Positions 5,572-6,589 of a DNA stretch of 6,589 nucleotides are shown piece after piece. The position numbers were made by a program, and so were the translations under genes. Under the pieces are notes generated by a model. The model made no database searches. It worked only from the letters and a program-made list of their open reading frames with translations, and was not told the origin of the DNA. This stretch comes from CAZKTF01 sp964555565 (lineage in GTDB: Bacteria; Planctomycetota; JAJSAM01; JAKLKS01), in NCBI GenBank assembly GCA_964555565.1, contig CAZKTF010000208.1, positions 1 to 6,589 on the forward strand, read 5' to 3'. Position 1 is the first letter of the stretch, and every line of letters begins with the position of its first letter.

Positions 5572-6510
5572 ATGCCCTTGGACACCCGTGACGTCGTCAT
5601 CGTCGGTTCCGGTCCGGCGGGGCTCACCGCCGCCGTCTACGCCGCCCGCGCCAACCTCCGCCCCCTCTGCATCGAGGGCCTCGCGCGGGGCGGCCAGCTC
5701 ATGCTCACCACCGACGTGGAGAACTACCCCGGCTTCCCCGAGGGGATCCAGGGGCCGGACCTCATGGAGAAGTTCCGCGCGCAGGCGGAGCGGTTCGGCA
5801 CGGAATTCGTCACCGAGGACGCCACCGCGGTGGACCTCTCCGCGCGCCCATTCCGCGTCTCCGTCGGCGACCGGACCTGGGGGGCGCGGGCCCTCATCGT
5901 CTCCACCGGGGCCTCGTCGCGGATGCTCGGCCTCGAGAGCGAGCGGCGGCTCCTCGGCCACGGGGTCTCCACCTGCGCCACCTGCGACGGGGCGTTCTTC
6001 CGCGACCGGGTGATCGCCGTGGTGGGGGGCGGGGACAGCGCCATGGAGGAGGCGACCTTCCTCACCCGCTTCGGGAAGAAGGTCCACCTCCTCCACCGCA
6101 GCGACTCCTTCCGCGCGAGCAAGATCATGCTCGACCGCGCCCGGAAGAACCCGAAGATCGAGTTCCTCCCCCACCGGGCCGTCACCGAGGTCCTCGACCG
6201 GGGCACGGGGAAGGTCACCGGCCTCCGCCTGAAGGACACGAGGAGCGGCGAGGCCATGGAGCTCGCCACGGACGCCCTCTTCGTGGCCATCGGCCACACC
6301 CCGAACACGAAGCTCTTCGAGGGGAAGCTCGCCCTCGACCCCAACGGCTACGTCGTCACGAGGCCCGGTTCCACCCGCACCGGAGTCGAGGGGGTCTTCG
6401 CCTGCGGGGACGTGCAGGACCACGTGTACCGCCAGGCGGTCACCGCAGCCGGGACCGGCTGCATGGCCGCCATCGAGGCGGAGCGCTGGCTCGAAGCGCA
6501 GCATGGTTAG
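5572..6510 (+). CDS. trxB: Thioredoxin reductase (NADPH), low-molecular-weight bacterial type
   Basis: Reduces thioredoxin in the cytoplasm using NADPH through FAD and a redox-active disulfide. It has 312 residues from ATG 5572 (310 from TTG 5578, which has better ribosome-site spacing), the normal family length. Motifs in order: FAD-binding VVIVGSGPAGL (8-18), GGQLMLTTDVENYPGFPEGI (40-59), STGASSRMLGL, the active-site CATC (135-138) in STCATCDGAFF, NADPH-binding VVGGGDSAMEEA (150-161), HRSDSFRASK (175-184) and the C-terminal FAD contact FACGDVQD (276-283). In HRSDSFR the second Arg of the usual HRRxxxR phosphate-contacting motif is Ser, while R176 and R181 remain. The gene has its own promoter, divergent from the secreted-protein gene. 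By function it supplies the electrons that a DsbD protein, such as the one at 1-1386, passes across the membrane. Confidence 0.95.
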   Translation: MPLDTRDVVIVGSGPAGLTAAVYAARANLRPLCIEGLARGGQLMLTTDVENYPGFPEGIQGPDLMEKFRAQAERFGTEFVTEDATAVDLSARPFRVSVGDRTWGARALIVSTGASSRMLGLESERRLLGHGVSTCATCDGAFFRDRVIAVVGGGDSAMEEATFLTRFGKKVHLLHRSDSFRASKIMLDRARKNPKIEFLPHRAVTEVLDRGTGKVTGLRLKDTRSGEAMELATDALFVAIGHTPNTKLFEGKLALDPNGYVVTRPGSTRTGVEGVFACGDVQDHVYRQAVTAAGTGCMAAIEAERWLEAQHG

Positions 6511-6589
6511 GGTGCGTTTGAGAACCCCTGCTGCATTCGGCCGGCTGCGGCGGCCCATGGCTGTGTTGCGCCTCCTCGCCGACCCTCCC
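6511..6589. other. Sequence after trxB, unassigned
   Basis: Seventy-nine bases to the window edge with no supported gene. GGCCG (6539-6543) and CGGCC (6551-6555) can form a five-pair hairpin with a seven-base loop about 30 bases after the trxB stop, without a T tract. The last 45 bases have a mixed pattern unlike coding sequence on either strand and may be the edge of an intergenic repeat; this cannot be settled from one copy. Confidence 0.4.

Noticed and set aside
5428..6558. Upstream extension of the minus-strand secreted protein (to 1027 residues)
   Set aside because: The extension is antisense to trxB and lacks domains. ATG 5427 has a ribosome site and begins a signal peptide.
1..6589. 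CRISPR array, tRNA, rRNA or insertion sequence
   Set aside because: I looked for regularly spaced repeats, tRNA-like cloverleaves, transposase motifs and terminal inverted repeats and saw none.

Overview
The window is very GC-rich DNA, dominated by G/C at third codon positions, so long antisense open frames are common and mostly meaningless. It carries a scaffold gap of ten Ns, which suggests a draft or metagenome-derived assembly. The genes present are a DsbD-type membrane reductase, a secreted multidomain protein and thioredoxin reductase. They suggest a high-GC bacterium with a Gram-negative-like envelope (Acidobacteriota, Myxococcota or a relative would fit, but I cannot place it). The organism probably inserts selenocysteine.

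Layout. 1-1386 (+) is the 3' part of a dsbD-like gene. It has eight membrane segments followed by a thioredoxin domain, interrupted by one in-frame UGA exactly where the first catalytic cysteine belongs. A compact hairpin immediately downstream fits a bacterial SECIS, so I annotate the gene as a readthrough selenoprotein with a UxxC active site. 1387-1788 is non-coding: a hairpin after the stop, a possible promoter, two long G runs and the assembly gap. 1789-3468 (+) is a tightly packed three-gene unit whose members overlap by 8 and 4 nt: a 126-residue beta-rich protein, a 330-residue protein with a strongly cationic helical C-terminus ending in a hydrophobic segment, and a 105-residue two-helix membrane protein. 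I do not recognise any of the three families. 3475-5427 (-) is a 650-residue secreted protein with a PPC-like domain, an IPT/TIG domain and a degenerate zinc-peptidase-like motif. It is tail to tail with the cassette, 6 nt apart. 5428-5571 is a divergent promoter region. 5572-6510 (+) is trxB, followed by 79 nt of unassigned sequence.

How they may work together. TrxB reduces cytoplasmic thioredoxin with NADPH, and DsbD-family proteins carry thioredoxin-derived electrons across the membrane, so the two redox genes belong to one electron path although they lie about 4 kb apart in separate transcription units. The three-gene cassette looks like an independent accessory module. Its arrangement would suit a membrane-active effector with a small membrane partner, but that is inference from composition and layout only. 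The most notable items are the selenocysteine DsbD and the unrecognised cassette.
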